DNA of 64,000 bases, taken from NCBI GenBank assembly GCA_963756715.1, contig CAVWOV010000021.1:248001-312000 (forward strand), read 5' to 3'. The notes beneath the pieces were generated by a model that made no database searches, had not been told where the DNA came from, and saw only the letters and a list, made by a program, of their open reading frames with translations. Position numbers and translations under genes: made by a program. Positions 1 through 9,439 of the stretch are shown here, in pieces (the stretch's first letter is position 1; each line of letters opens with the position of its first letter). Source of the stretch: VAZQ01 sp963756715 (GTDB lineage Bacteria > Pseudomonadota > Alphaproteobacteria > Rhizobiales > Xanthobacteraceae).

Positions 1-674
1 TGATTGCGGCCGCCGCTACGATCGACCGTCACGGCGACAGCGGGACAGCCTTCCCTTTCGGCGAGCTTGACGTGGTGCTCGGCCACGTCCCACTTGTTGG
101 TGGCGTAGAGTTGCGACCAGATCGGCGCGCCACGCGCAGCGGTCACATCCTTGATCGAGGCGGTCGCCTGGGTCGACAGGATCTGCATGTGGTTGCCGGC
201 CTTCGCCCCCTTGGCGACGGCTATTTCGCCATCCGGATGATAGGCGCGATGGCTGCCGACCGGTGATAGACAGATCGGGCTTGGATACTTCACGCCGAGG
301 ATATCGACGCTCATGTCGACCTTGCTGACGTCGACCAGGCGTCGCGGGCGGAATTGAAACTTCAGGAAGCCTTCGCGGTTGGCGCGCAGCGTGACCTCGT
401 CATCGATGCCAGACGCCATGTAGCCGAAGTGCGCCGGCGGCACATTGTTGCGGCAGACCGGCTCGAAGTCGAAGATATTGATCGCTTCCTTCGGGGTCTT
501 GATGAGGGCATCCGTCTTCATCGGGCCCCACATCAGCGGGTCGGGAAGCTTCGGAACCGGTTGCGCCAATTCTCCCGCAAAGGCCTCGACCCCACCCGCG
601 GCCAGTAGCGGACTGCTCGCCAGGTACTGTAGGAATTTGCGACAACTCGCGGCTTGAACCTCAGATGAAGACAT
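1..674 (-). CDS. FMN-dependent alpha-hydroxy-acid dehydrogenase (lactate dehydrogenase/oxidase family), 3' end outside window
   Basis: Reading the minus strand from ATG 674 gives an open frame of 224 codons that runs off the left edge, so the C-terminal part with the catalytic His/Arg is not visible. The visible part resembles the N-terminal half of the FMN_dh TIM barrel: FRPRRLVDVSKVDMSVDILG near residue 110, then SPICLSPVGSHRAYHPDGE, then the substrate-side stretch CPAVAVTVD at the edge. These enzymes oxidise L-2-hydroxy acids such as lactate, glycolate or mandelate with FMN. The start is supported by GAGGGAGGG about 8 bases upstream. The substrate cannot be told from this half. The gene is divergent from the PEP mutase-like gene at 826. 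Confidence 0.85.
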   Translation of the reverse strand, partial: MSSSEVQAASCRKFLQYLASSPLLAAGGVEAFAGELAQPVPKLPDPLMWGPMKTDALIKTPKEAINIFDFEPVCRNNVPPAHFGYMASGIDDEVTLRANREGFLKFQFRPRRLVDVSKVDMSVDILGVKYPSPICLSPVGSHRAYHPDGEIAVAKGAKAGNHMQILSTQATASIKDVTAARGAPIWSQLYATNKWDVAEHHVKLAEREGCPAVAVTVDRSGGRN

Positions 675-825
675 CAGCGAACCCTCCCTCAAGAGTCACG
701 TGCCGTCGTACCTTTTTGGATGGAATGATCGCGGCACTCGGTCCATCTTACACTGGCGGTTTCGCGATATAAATCCGGCCGCCCTGCGCCGCGCGCGGGG
801 CAGCACAACAAACAATGAGCTGCCG

Positions 826-1671
826 ATGACGCCCACTGTCGCCGACAAACGCCGCACCTTTCGCAAATTGCATGAGGCCGGATGCTTCGTGATCCCCAAT
901 CCGTGGAACGTCGGCAGCGCGCGCTATCTACAGGCCCTTGGCTTCAAGGCACTCGCGACCACCAGCTCGGGACATGCCCATGCGCAAGGCTTTCCAGATG
1001 GCGGTCAATCCATCGACGAGGTTCTGGCGCACTACCGCGAACTCGCCGCAGCGACCGACGTGCCACTCAACGCCGATTTCGAAAACGGCTTCGCCCATGA
1101 ACCCGAGGCCGTGGCCGAGAACGTTACCCGCTGCATCGAGACCGGCGTGGCTGGACTGTCGATCGAGGATTTCACCGGCGACGATGCCAATCCGCTCTAC
1201 GACTTCGACCTTGCGCTGGCGCGCGTGAAGGCCGCGCGCGCGGCGATCGACAAGGCTGGTGGTGACGTAGTGTTCACGGCGCGTACCGAAGGCTTTATCC
1301 ACGGCCGGCCCGATCTCGACGAGACGGTGCGGCGGCTGAGGGCTTTCGCGGACGCCGGCGCCGACTGTCTCTACTCGCCCGGCATCAGGACGCGCGAGCA
1401 GATCGAAGCGACCGTTCGGGCGGTGACGCCCAAGCCGGTCAACTTTCTCAACAGCGGATCGTTTGGTTCGTTCACGGTAAGCGATCTCGCCAGTCTCGGC
1501 GTGCGCCGCATCAGCGTCGGCGGCTCGCTCGCGCGCGTGGCGATGCATGCCTTCATCAAGACGGCGACCGAGATCGCCAACGAAGGCAGGTTCGACGGCT
1601 TCAAAGGCCTGATCGGAAATCCCGAGCTCAACAAGTTCTTCAGCGAGGACCGCGAGAAGCGATCATCATGA
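826..1671 (+). CDS. Isocitrate lyase/PEP mutase family protein
   Basis: A 281-residue protein of the isocitrate lyase/phosphoenolpyruvate mutase superfamily. It starts with a family-typical RRTFRKLHEAGCFVIPNPWN, followed by TTSSGHAHAQGFPDG, the metal-proximal PLNADFENGF and GLSIEDFTGD, and FTARTEGF. Members cleave or form C-C or P-C bonds next to a carboxylate (methylisocitrate, oxaloacetate, phosphonopyruvate). The K-K-C-G-H motif of true isocitrate lyases is absent, so a carboxyphosphonoenolpyruvate mutase/oxaloacetate hydrolase-like role is more likely, with substrate unknown. ATG 826 matches the family start, although the frame is open from 700. Its stop overlaps the next start (ATGA at 1668), implying translational coupling. 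Confidence 0.85.
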   Translation: MTPTVADKRRTFRKLHEAGCFVIPNPWNVGSARYLQALGFKALATTSSGHAHAQGFPDGGQSIDEVLAHYRELAAATDVPLNADFENGFAHEPEAVAENVTRCIETGVAGLSIEDFTGDDANPLYDFDLALARVKAARAAIDKAGGDVVFTARTEGFIHGRPDLDETVRRLRAFADAGADCLYSPGIRTREQIEATVRAVTPKPVNFLNSGSFGSFTVSDLASLGVRRISVGGSLARVAMHAFIKTATEIANEGRFDGFKGLIGNPELNKFFSEDREKRSS

Positions 1672-2390
1672 CCGATAAATCGGAACGTCACCCGTTCACC
1701 GGCCAGCCGATCGGGCCGCCGGTCGATGCGACACCGGCACGTCGGCCGGAACCGGTCGTGCTGGAAGGCCGATACGGGCGTGTGGAGAGATTGCGCCCCG
1801 ACCACGACGCGGACCTGTGGAACGTCGTGAAGGGTCACGATCCGATCTGGACTTATCTGTCCACCTACGGGCCGTTCGCGAACCTTGCTGAATTCTCTAA
1901 ATGGCTCGACGGTCGCGTCGCGCTCGACGACCCGTATTCGTACGCGATCATCGACAGCTCCGGCCACGCCATTGGCATCGCGACGCTGATGGAAATCCGC
2001 ACCGCCATGCGGGTGATCGAAGTGGGCCACATCATCTATTCGCCGGCGCTGCAGCGCACGCCGCTCGGCACCGAGGCGCAGTATCTCCTCGCCCGCTACG
2101 CGTTCGAGACGCTGGGGTACCGGCGCTACGAGTGGAAATGCAACGCGCTCAATGCGCCGTCGCGGCGTGCCGCGCTACGCTACGGTTTCGTCTACGAGGG
2201 GACTTTGCGCCAGCGGATGATCGCCAAAGGCCATAACCGCGACGACGCCTATTTCTCCATGCTCGACGGCGAATGGCCGGCGCGCAAGGCCGCGTTCGAG
2301 CGCTGGCTGGCGCCGGAGAATTTCGACGCCACAGGCAAGCAGAAGACGAGCCTCAGCGAATTGAACACGGCCGCGGCGGTCGCGATCTGA
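1668..2390 (+). CDS. GNAT family N-acetyltransferase (RimJ/RimL-like)
   Basis: A 240-residue GNAT protein. The N-terminal 35 residues are proline-rich. The acetyltransferase fold follows, with YGRVERLRPDHDADLW, a beta strand EVGHIIYSPALQRTPLGTEA in the acetyl-CoA-binding region, and the closing ALNAPSRRAALRYGFVYEGTLRQ typical of RimJ/RimL and Acetyltransf_3 proteins. These acetylate protein N-termini or small amines using acetyl-CoA, and the acceptor here is unknown. It overlaps the preceding gene by four bases, so the two are probably one operon. A 263-base gap without a clear terminator follows. Confidence 0.88.
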   Translation: MTDKSERHPFTGQPIGPPVDATPARRPEPVVLEGRYGRVERLRPDHDADLWNVVKGHDPIWTYLSTYGPFANLAEFSKWLDGRVALDDPYSYAIIDSSGHAIGIATLMEIRTAMRVIEVGHIIYSPALQRTPLGTEAQYLLARYAFETLGYRRYEWKCNALNAPSRRAALRYGFVYEGTLRQRMIAKGHNRDDAYFSMLDGEWPARKAAFERWLAPENFDATGKQKTSLSELNTAAAVAI

Positions 2391-2653
2391 CCAATGCGCG
2401 CGGCACGCTAATGGATTGATATTCGCGACACCCGGTTCGCCATGAGCCCGCCAGGCGAATGTCAAATCGCCGCAGATTGGATACGGCATTTATCCGCGTG
2501 ACGCCCGTCGAATTAACAAAAATGGGGCTTGCCGCTGTCCACCCAAATGGGCACATTTGCGCTCCCGAACAAATCAAAACGCCGGCCTAATGCCGTTGCA
2601 TACGCCCCTGGTACCGTCCACGGGGCACGGGAAATACCAAGAGGAGCGCACCT

Positions 2654-4801
2654 ATGAGAATGAAGACCAAGCTATATTTGAGCGCGGCGGCGATTGGTTT
2701 CGCCATCCTGCTGTCGCCGCCACCCGCACAATTGAGCGCCCAGCAAGCGCCGCCCGGTGTGGTCATCGACGGTGACGACATCGGCGGCGTGGTCACCAGC
2801 GCCAACGGCCCCGAGGCCGGCGTCTGGGTGATCGCGGAAACCAACGATCTGCCGACGCGCTACGCCAAGATGGTCGTCACCGACGATCAGGGCCGCTATG
2901 TGGTGCCCGATCTGCCGAAAGGCAAATACAACATCTGGGTGCGCGGATACGGTCTCGTCGATTCGCCGAAGGTGCAGAGCGAGCCCGGCAAGATCGTCAA
3001 TCTGCGCGCCACGCCGGCGCCGAACGACAAGGAAGCCGCAAAATACTACCCGGCGATCTACTGGTACTCGATGCTGAAGATTCCGGACGCGAGTCAGTTC
3101 GGCGGCAAGAGCGACATCCCCGAAAAGGTCACGCAGAGCGAATGGCTCACGGTGATGAAGAACCGCGCTTGCGTCGGCTGCCATCAGCTGGGCCAAGCGT
3201 CGACCCGTACCATCCCGGCCGCGTTCGGCGAGTTCAAATCCGGTGAAGACGCGTGGCGCCGCCGCACCATGTCGGGTCAAGCCGCGCCATTGATGATCAA
3301 CCCGCTCGCCGGCTATCTTGGCGGAGAGCCCTATAAGTATCTCGGCGACTGGACGGACCGTGTCGCAAAAGGCGAGCTGCCGCACAGCAAGCCGCCGCGG
3401 CCGCAGGGTATCGAGCGCAACGTCGTCGTTACGACCTGGGACTGGGGCACCGAGAAGCAGTACCTGCACGACCTGATCTCGACTGACAAACGCAATCCGA
3501 CGGTCAACGCCAATGGGCCGCTCATCGGATCCCCGGAATATTCGTCCGATATTTTGCCGATCCTCGACCCCAAGACGAACACGGTCACCACTTTCAAGGC
3601 GCCGGTCCGTGATGCCAATACACCCGAAGCCTTGGGACCGGGCCACGCGGCGGTCGAAAAGCCGGTCGCACCGTCGGCCTATTGGGGCGAGGAGAAGACC
3701 TGGAATTCGAAGATCAACAATCACAATTCCATGTTCGACGGCAAAGGCCGGGTCTGGCTGGCGGCGGCGATTCGCGGTCCGAACAACCCCGACTTCTGCA
3801 AGAAGGGCTCGGACCTTCCTTCGGCCAAGGCGTTCCCGATCGAGAAGAACGTCCGCCAGCTCGCGATCTTCGATCCGAAGACCAAGAAATACAGCTTCGT
3901 CGATACCTGCTTCGGTTCGCATCACTTGCAGTTCGATAAGAACGATGTGTTGTGGACCTCGGGCGCTGGGCCGATGGCGGGTTGGCTGGATACCAAGAAG
4001 TTCGACGAGACTGGCGATGCGGCGAAGTCGCAGGGATGGTCGCCGTTCGTGCTCGACACCAACGGCAACGGCAAGCGCGACGAGTACACCCAGCCAAACC
4101 AGCCGGCCGATGCCAACAAGGACATGCGCATCACCGGCGGCTCCGGCACCTACGCGGTCATGCCGAACCCGGCCGACGGCTCGGTCTGGTATACCGTCGG
4201 CGTGTTTGCGGGACATGGCGGCGTCATCCGGTTCGATCCGAAGACGCAATTGTCCGAGGTGTACAATATCCCGAAACCGGGCTTTGGCCCGCGCGGCGGC
4301 GATATCGACAGCAAGGGCGTGGTCTGGGTCTCGCTCGGCAGCGGCCACATGGGCAGCTTCGACCGCAGCAAGTGCAAGGCCCCGCTCAATGGCCCGAAGG
4401 CCACCGGCGATCATTGCCCGGAAGGCTGGACCTTCCATAAGTATCCCGGACCGGGCTTCCAGGGCATCGGCGACAACAGCGCCGAGGCGAGCTACTACTC
4501 GTGGGTGGACCAGCACAACACGCTCGGCCTCGGCAACGACGTGCCGATTTCGACGGCCAACCTGCAGGACGGCTTCGCTGCCCTCAAGGACGGCAAGATG
4601 GTACTGCTGCGCGTGCCGTATCCGCTGGGCTTCTACGCCAAGGGCCTCGACGGCCGCATTGACGATCCGAACGGTGGCTGGAAGGGCCGCGGGCTCTGGT
4701 CGTCAAGCGGTGACCGCACGCCGTGGCTGATCGAAGGCGGCAAGGGCAGGAAGCCGATGGCCGTGCACTTCCAGGTTCGTCCCAATCCGCTCGCGAACTG
4801 A
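2654..4801 (+). CDS. Secreted mono-heme c-type protein with carboxypeptidase-regulatory-like domain and beta-propeller
   Basis: A 715-residue exported protein. Residues 1-30 form a signal peptide ending near AQLSAQ. Residues about 35-110 resemble a carboxypeptidase regulatory-like (beta-sandwich) domain, with VVTDDQGRYVVPDLPKGKY. A single heme c motif CVGCH lies at 173-177. The remaining 500 residues contain repeated propeller-like blades (DGKGRVWLAA, NDVLWTSGAG, DGSVWYTVG, SKGVVWVSLG) like those of streptogramin lyase/SMP-30 proteins. A periplasmic redox or binding role is likely, and no substrate can be named. GAGGAG lies 7 bases before ATG 2654. A strong terminator follows the stop, so it is probably transcribed alone. 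Confidence 0.8.
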   Translation: MRMKTKLYLSAAAIGFAILLSPPPAQLSAQQAPPGVVIDGDDIGGVVTSANGPEAGVWVIAETNDLPTRYAKMVVTDDQGRYVVPDLPKGKYNIWVRGYGLVDSPKVQSEPGKIVNLRATPAPNDKEAAKYYPAIYWYSMLKIPDASQFGGKSDIPEKVTQSEWLTVMKNRACVGCHQLGQASTRTIPAAFGEFKSGEDAWRRRTMSGQAAPLMINPLAGYLGGEPYKYLGDWTDRVAKGELPHSKPPRPQGIERNVVVTTWDWGTEKQYLHDLISTDKRNPTVNANGPLIGSPEYSSDILPILDPKTNTVTTFKAPVRDANTPEALGPGHAAVEKPVAPSAYWGEEKTWNSKINNHNSMFDGKGRVWLAAAIRGPNNPDFCKKGSDLPSAKAFPIEKNVRQLAIFDPKTKKYSFVDTCFGSHHLQFDKNDVLWTSGAGPMAGWLDTKKFDETGDAAKSQGWSPFVLDTNGNGKRDEYTQPNQPADANKDMRITGGSGTYAVMPNPADGSVWYTVGVFAGHGGVIRFDPKTQLSEVYNIPKPGFGPRGGDIDSKGVVWVSLGSGHMGSFDRSKCKAPLNGPKATGDHCPEGWTFHKYPGPGFQGIGDNSAEASYYSWVDQHNTLGLGNDVPISTANLQDGFAALKDGKMVLLRVPYPLGFYAKGLDGRIDDPNGGWKGRGLWSSSGDRTPWLIEGGKGRKPMAVHFQVRPNPLAN

Positions 4802-4823
4802 ACCTGCACGCAACGAGAAGCTT

Positions 4824-4853
4824 AAAGGCCCCGCCTCAGCGCGGGGCCTTTTT
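4824..4853 (+). terminator. Rho-independent terminator after the heme/propeller gene
   Basis: An 11-bp perfect stem, AAAGGCCCCGC (4824-4834) with GCGGGGCCTTT (4841-4851), encloses a 6-base loop and is followed by TT. It lies 23 bases after the stop codon of the gene at 2654. Confidence 0.9.
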
Positions 4854-4897
4854 ATATTGAGACTCGCCATGACCGCACCTTCTCGACGCCGCCAGTC

Positions 4898-6439
4898 TCA
4901 CCCGTGCTTGCCGTTGAGCGCGTAGCGGCCGTCCTTGAGCCGCGTGAGGCTGCCATCGGCATACATCTTGTCGAACACGCGCAGAATTTCGCGGCCGTCG
5001 CGGGTGCCGAGCGCGGCCATTAGGTCGAGATACGTGGCCGGACCTTCCGCCAGTACGGCTTCGACCGAACGGCGCTCGCGCTGCGGCATCTGCGGCGCAT
5101 GCGGCACGGTGAACTCGACGCTATCTCCCTTTCCGAAGGGCTTCGTGCAGTCGAAGCCGCCTTTGGCGCCGGTGCGGCTGCCTTGCAGCGAAGGATCGAG
5201 CGGCACGCAGCGGAAGCCGGACGCCACCACGAAGTCGCGGTCGGCCTGGAACCGCGTCGCCAGCGCCCAGTCGATCTGCTCGTCGGAGAACACGTCGATG
5301 TCGTCGTCGACCACAAACACGTGCTTGACGTCACCGGAGGAGCAGAACACCGCCGCGATCGCGTTGCGCGCCTCGCCCGGATTGCGCTGCTTGAGCGAAA
5401 CCCGCACGTTGTACATTCCGCCGGACGATGCCGTGCAGCACACCGCGACCGGCTCGCGGATCGCCTGCTGCAACACGCTCCAGATCGCGGCCTCGGTCTT
5501 CGCCGCGCCAAGCTGCGCGGTGTCGGTGTAGCCCAGCCGCGCACCGCCGATGCTCAGCGTCTGGAACAGCGCGTCCTTGCGGCGCGTGATGGCGGTGAGG
5601 TGGAACACCGGGTTGCTCTTGAGAAGTCCATAGTAGCCGATGTATTCGCCGTACGGCCCTTCCGGCTCGACGTGGCCGCGCTCGTCAAGGTAGCCCTCCA
5701 GCACCATCTCGGCGTCGGCCGGCACTTTCACGTCGATGGTCTTGCATTTCACCACCGGCAGCGGCGCACCGCGGACCGCGCCCACGACCTCGAATTCGTC
5801 CATCGGCGGCGTCGAGGCCACCGCGGCGAGGAAGTCGGTCGGATAGCAGCCGACCGTGAACGCCACCGGCAGCCGCTCGCCCTTCGCCACCGCCGCCAGG
5901 TAAATCGCCTTCAGGTCGCTCGGCGCGACGAGGTCGATGCCGGCGGCGCGCGGGCCGCGCAGCATCATGCGGCGGCAGCCGAGATTGGTGAAACCGGTCT
6001 TGCCATCCTGCGCGTAGTCGATGCTGGCCGAGATATAAGGTGCGCCGTCGAGACCATGCTGGAGATGAACCGGCAGCGTAGTGAGATCGGCGTCCTCGCC
6101 GGTCTGCACAACCTCGTGCACGGGCGCCGCGGACGACGGCACTTCGATCGGCTTGAACGGCTGACGCAGGCGTTCCCGCAGCACGGCGGGAAACTCCTTC
6201 TCGTCGGAGTCGAGCGCGGCGGCGAGCCGGCTGCGCGCACCCATGACGTTGGCGACCAGTTCGGTCTTCTCCGGACCGACATTGCGGAACCACACCGCCT
6301 TCGGATTGCCGTCGATCACCGCGGCGACGTCGATCAATTCGATCGGGTCATCGTGAATTACGCATTCGCCCTGCTGCACCAGCTTTTCGACGAAGCGGCG
6401 CAGGCGGAATTTTTCGGTGTCGGGCTGAGTCATGGTCAT
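4898..6439 (-). CDS. UbiD family decarboxylase
   Basis: A 513-residue UbiD-family protein. UbiD enzymes reversibly (de)carboxylate aromatic or alpha,beta-unsaturated acids with prenylated FMN made by UbiX. No ubiX is visible in this window. Recognisable blocks are the N-terminal LRRFVEKLVQQGECVIHDDP, FTNLGCRRMMLRGPRAAGID, RLPVAFTVGCYPTDFLAA, the conserved EPEGPYGEYIGYYG containing the catalytic-region glutamates, and VFVVDDDIDVFSDEQIDWAL. The C-terminal 60 residues look like a small helical extension. ATG 6439 is chosen because GGAAG lies 5 bases upstream and the frame before it looks non-coding. Substrate specificity is not predictable. Confidence 0.88.
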   Translation of the reverse strand: MTMTQPDTEKFRLRRFVEKLVQQGECVIHDDPIELIDVAAVIDGNPKAVWFRNVGPEKTELVANVMGARSRLAAALDSDEKEFPAVLRERLRQPFKPIEVPSSAAPVHEVVQTGEDADLTTLPVHLQHGLDGAPYISASIDYAQDGKTGFTNLGCRRMMLRGPRAAGIDLVAPSDLKAIYLAAVAKGERLPVAFTVGCYPTDFLAAVASTPPMDEFEVVGAVRGAPLPVVKCKTIDVKVPADAEMVLEGYLDERGHVEPEGPYGEYIGYYGLLKSNPVFHLTAITRRKDALFQTLSIGGARLGYTDTAQLGAAKTEAAIWSVLQQAIREPVAVCCTASSGGMYNVRVSLKQRNPGEARNAIAAVFCSSGDVKHVFVVDDDIDVFSDEQIDWALATRFQADRDFVVASGFRCVPLDPSLQGSRTGAKGGFDCTKPFGKGDSVEFTVPHAPQMPQRERRSVEAVLAEGPATYLDLMAALGTRDGREILRVFDKMYADGSLTRLKDGRYALNGKHG

Positions 6440-6564
6440 GTGGGCTTCCAGATAGGCGCTAGCGGGGGGAATTCGTTGTTCCGAGATCCTGGCCCAGGCG
6501 GGCCGGCGCACGGAACACCTTCTAGCTTCGCACGCGGCACGCGGCACGACAATCGGATTGGGCG

Positions 6565-7395
6565 GTGTCCCACAACGCCTGCCGGGAATTGGGACGGCCC
6601 GCGAAACGAAATACGAATGTTGGATCGGACCACCGAGATCGGCTGCTCGACGGCGACATTGCGGCCAAGTTCTTTACCGGCATCCTGAACCTGCCGCAGG
6701 TGCGCAAGCTCATGTCCAGCGAGCATTTGTCGGTTGACGGCACGCTGATCGAAGCGTGGGCCAGCATGAAGAGCTTCGTGCCGAAGGATGGCGGCGGGCC
6801 GCCCGCGGGTCGAGGCCGGGGCAGTCGCGGGCGCAGCGCCGAACGCGACTTCCACGGCGAGAAGCGCCGGAACGACACGCATTCCTCGACTACCGATCCG
6901 GACGCTCGGCTGTTCCGCAAGGGTGTCGGCAAGGAGGCCAAGCTCTGCCACATGGGACATCTGATGACGGAGAATCGTCATGGGCTCATCGTCGATGCGC
7001 GCTTGACCGAGGCCAACGGCACGGCGGAGCGCGCGACCGCCCTAGACATGATCGAGGATAATGCCGGCCCCGGAAGCACGGTGGGCGCCGACAAGAACTA
7101 TGACACCACCGACTTTGTGGCAGGCTGTCGCGAGCGCGGCTACACGCCGCATGTCTCGCAGAACGATACCAATCGCCGTTCGGCGATCGATGCGCGCACG
7201 ACCCGGCATCCCGGCTATCGTCTCAGCACGATCAAGCGGAAACGGATCGAGGAACCTTTCGGTTGGATGAAGACTGTCGGCGGCCTGCGCAAAACTCGAC
7301 ACCGCGGACGGCTGCTGGTCGAATGGTTCTTCGTCTTCACCGCGACCGCCTACAATCTCATTCGCATCCCCAAGATACTCGCAGCAACCGGATAA
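6565..7395 (+). pseudogene. IS5-type transposase, 5'-truncated
   Basis: The 276-codon frame corresponds to the C-terminal two thirds of a DDE transposase of the IS5 group: DRLLDGDIAAKFF, then SSEHLSVDGTLIEAWASMKSF (first Asp), HSSTTDPDARLFRKGVGKEA, STVGADKNYDT (second Asp) and RIEEPFGWMKTVGG (Glu). Similarity begins only near base 6635, at the point where full-length relatives are about 100 residues in. The first 20 codons and everything upstream look unrelated. The catalytic residues are present but the N-terminal DNA-binding region is missing, so the protein should be inactive. No complete copy occurs in the window. Confidence 0.85.
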
Positions 7396-7535
7396 ATCTG
7401 TGGAGTAGCCAAGATGAGGCAAAAAGCTATCGAATACGGTGCGTATAGCGCCGATATCTCGTGTCGATGCTTCTGCCTGGCTCGGAAACATCGCAAAAAT
7501 TAGCTCTCCGACAAACTTCTTCAGCAGCCTGCTAG
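6600..7535 (+). mobile_element. IS5-type insertion sequence remnant, right end preserved
   Basis: The remnant contains the truncated transposase plus about 140 bases of 3' flank ending in TTCTTCAGCAGCCTGCTAG (7517-7535), which resembles the terminal inverted repeat of this IS group. I found no matching left end upstream of 6600, so the left boundary is approximate and the element was deleted at its 5' side. The right end abuts the stop codon of the MBL gene. Confidence 0.6.
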
Positions 7536-8410
7536 TCGTACGCGAACCGGTAGCGGAAACGCGAGCCGTCGGCCTCGATGCGGCCGGCGGTCGGCGCAGG
7601 AAAGTGGATCGGCATTACCAGCGTGCCGGTGCCGGCGTAAGTCTCCAGAAAGCGCCGGCGCGACTGCGCGGCCTGCACCTTGTCGAAACAGAAGATGGTC
7701 GACCAGTCGGGCTCGCGGCATTGCAGCGCGTGGTGCATCATGTCGCCGGAAACGATCGCCTCCTGGCCGCGCGAACGGATATGCACGCAGCAATGGTGCG
7801 GCGAGTGCCCGGGCGTCGGCGACAGGAACACGGTATCGTCGAGCGAATAGTTGTCTTCCACCAGCACCGCGCGTCCGGCCTCGACGATCGGCAGGCAGTT
7901 CTGCCGCCAGATCGCCGGTGAATGCCGATCTTGAGTTGGCGCGCTCGCGTGCTGCTCCCAGAATTCGTATTCGCGCTTGTGGAAGATGTACTTCGCATTC
8001 GGGAATGTCGGCACCCAGCGGTTGCCTTCAAGCCGGGTGTTCCAGCCGGTGTGATCCGCATGCAGATGGGTGCAGAACACGTAGTCTATGGCATCGAAGG
8101 ACAAGCCAAGCGCATGGAAACGATCGAGCCAAGGCTGCTTCGGGAAATCCATCGGCGGCGGATAGCCCTTGTGCTCGCCCGTGCAGGTGTCGATCAGGAT
8201 GGTGTGCTTCGGCGTTCGCACCACGAAGGTGCGGTAGGTGATGATCACCTTTCCGGATGTGGCGTCGAATACGACCGGGTCCATCTCGGCGAGATGGCGA
8301 TGGCCGATCACCGGATCGAACGCCGGGAACATGTCCTCGGGCCTTCGCCACGGGCCGTCGCGCTCGACGATGCTGTTGATCGTCACGTCGCCGATCCTGA
8401 TTTCACGCAT
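7532..8410 (-). CDS. MBL-fold metallo-hydrolase
   Basis: A 292-residue metallo-beta-lactamase-fold hydrolase. It has the zinc motif THLHADHTGWN, a downstream ligand His in PTPGHSPHHCCVHI, Asp in IVSGDMMHH, and a C-terminal PIHFP. Such proteins hydrolyse lactones, thioesters or phosphodiesters in the cytoplasm, and relatives of this length often resemble N-acyl homoserine lactonases or arylsulfatase-like hydrolases. The substrate is unknown. ATG 8410 begins a good family-like start (MREIRIGDVTINS) with AGGTG 8 bases before it. The last codon and TAG stop coincide with the right end of the IS remnant, so the natural C-terminus may have been altered. Confidence 0.85.
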   Translation of the reverse strand: MREIRIGDVTINSIVERDGPWRRPEDMFPAFDPVIGHRHLAEMDPVVFDATSGKVIITYRTFVVRTPKHTILIDTCTGEHKGYPPPMDFPKQPWLDRFHALGLSFDAIDYVFCTHLHADHTGWNTRLEGNRWVPTFPNAKYIFHKREYEFWEQHASAPTQDRHSPAIWRQNCLPIVEAGRAVLVEDNYSLDDTVFLSPTPGHSPHHCCVHIRSRGQEAIVSGDMMHHALQCREPDWSTIFCFDKVQAAQSRRRFLETYAGTGTLVMPIHFPAPTAGRIEADGSRFRYRFAYD

Positions 8411-8487
8411 GCCGACACCTGTCCCCTGACGCCGTGAAGGCCGGTACGCTATCGTGGCCACCGCACGGGAACAAGATTGGAAGCGCC

Positions 8488-9412
8488 ATGGCGGAACATG
8501 CGAGCATCGGATTTGTCGGGATCGGCGCCATGGGCGGGCACATGGCGGCCAATCTGATCCGCAAGGAGTTTCCGGTTACGGTCTACGACATCGATCGTGG
8601 TCGGCAGGAGCGCTTCGCGCAATCGCATCAATGCCGAGCCGCGACCTCGCTCGCCGATCTCGGCCGGGATATCTCGACCATCATCACCATGCTGCCGAAC
8701 GGCCACGACGTACGCCACGTCCTGCTCACGGCCGAGGATGGCGCGCTCACCAAGGCACTGGCCGAGGGCGCGATCGTCATCGACATGAGTTCGTCCGCTC
8801 CAGCGGGCACGCGCGAGCTTGCCGCCAGGCTCGCGGCGCGCGGCGTGACGCTGGTCGACGCGCCGGTGTCGGGCGGCACGCGCGGAGCGGAAGCCGCGAG
8901 CCTCACGATCATGGTCGGCAGCGACGACAAGGCGGCGGTGGAACGCATCCGCCCAATCCTTGGCGCCATGGGACAGAAGCTGTTCGAGACCGGCGGTGCG
9001 GGCAGCGGCCACGCCATGAAGGCGCTCAACAACTTCATCGCCGGCACGAATTTTCTTGCCGCTGCCGAAGCGCTGGTGATCGGCCGCCGCTTCGGCCTCG
9101 ATCCGGCGCAGATGACCGACATCATCAACCAGTCGACCGGGCGCAACTTCTGCGACCGAGCACCTGTCGTCAGGCAGCACGTGCTCACGCGCAAGTTCGC
9201 AACGGGCTTCCAGCTTGGCCTGCTCGCCAAGGACGTCAAGATCGCCGCCGACCTCGCCGAGGACTTGCAGGCATATGCGCCGGTCGCGCAGATGAGCTGC
9301 GATCTGCTGGCGCGCGCCAGCCGACCGGATCGGACCGCAGGCCGACCACTCCGCCGCGATCCGCTATTGGGAAATGCTCAATGGCGTGACGGTCGGAGAG
9401 ACTGAGAGTTGA
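8488..9412 (+). CDS. NAD(P)-dependent beta-hydroxyacid dehydrogenase (3-hydroxyisobutyrate dehydrogenase family), frameshifted near its 3' end
   Basis: A dehydrogenase of the 3-hydroxyisobutyrate/2-hydroxy-3-oxopropionate (tartronate semialdehyde) reductase family. It has the Rossmann motif GFVGIGAMGGHMAANL, the substrate loop DAPVSGGTRGAE, the catalytic-Lys helix GHAMKALNNF and KDVKIAADLAED. The open frame stops at 9405, but its last 30 codons are foreign. The true family C-terminus (DRIGPQADHSAAIRYWEML) is in the next frame and ends at TGA 9412. Removing one C of the CC at 9321-9322 restores a 307-residue protein. GGAAGC lies 5 bases before ATG 8488. Confidence 0.85.
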
Positions 9413-9439
9413 CGCAGCGCGGCATTGAGCACTTTCTCG

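Noticed and set aside
2672..4516. 614-codon open frame antisense to the heme/propeller gene
   Set aside because: Arg/Ala/Val/Asp-rich translation without domains. It is a reading-frame shadow of a high-GC gene, and the sense strand has a signal peptide, heme motif, Shine-Dalgarno sequence and terminator.
5099..6688. 529-codon open frame antisense to the first UbiD-family gene
   Set aside because: His/Arg-rich shadow translation. The opposite strand carries all UbiD family motifs.
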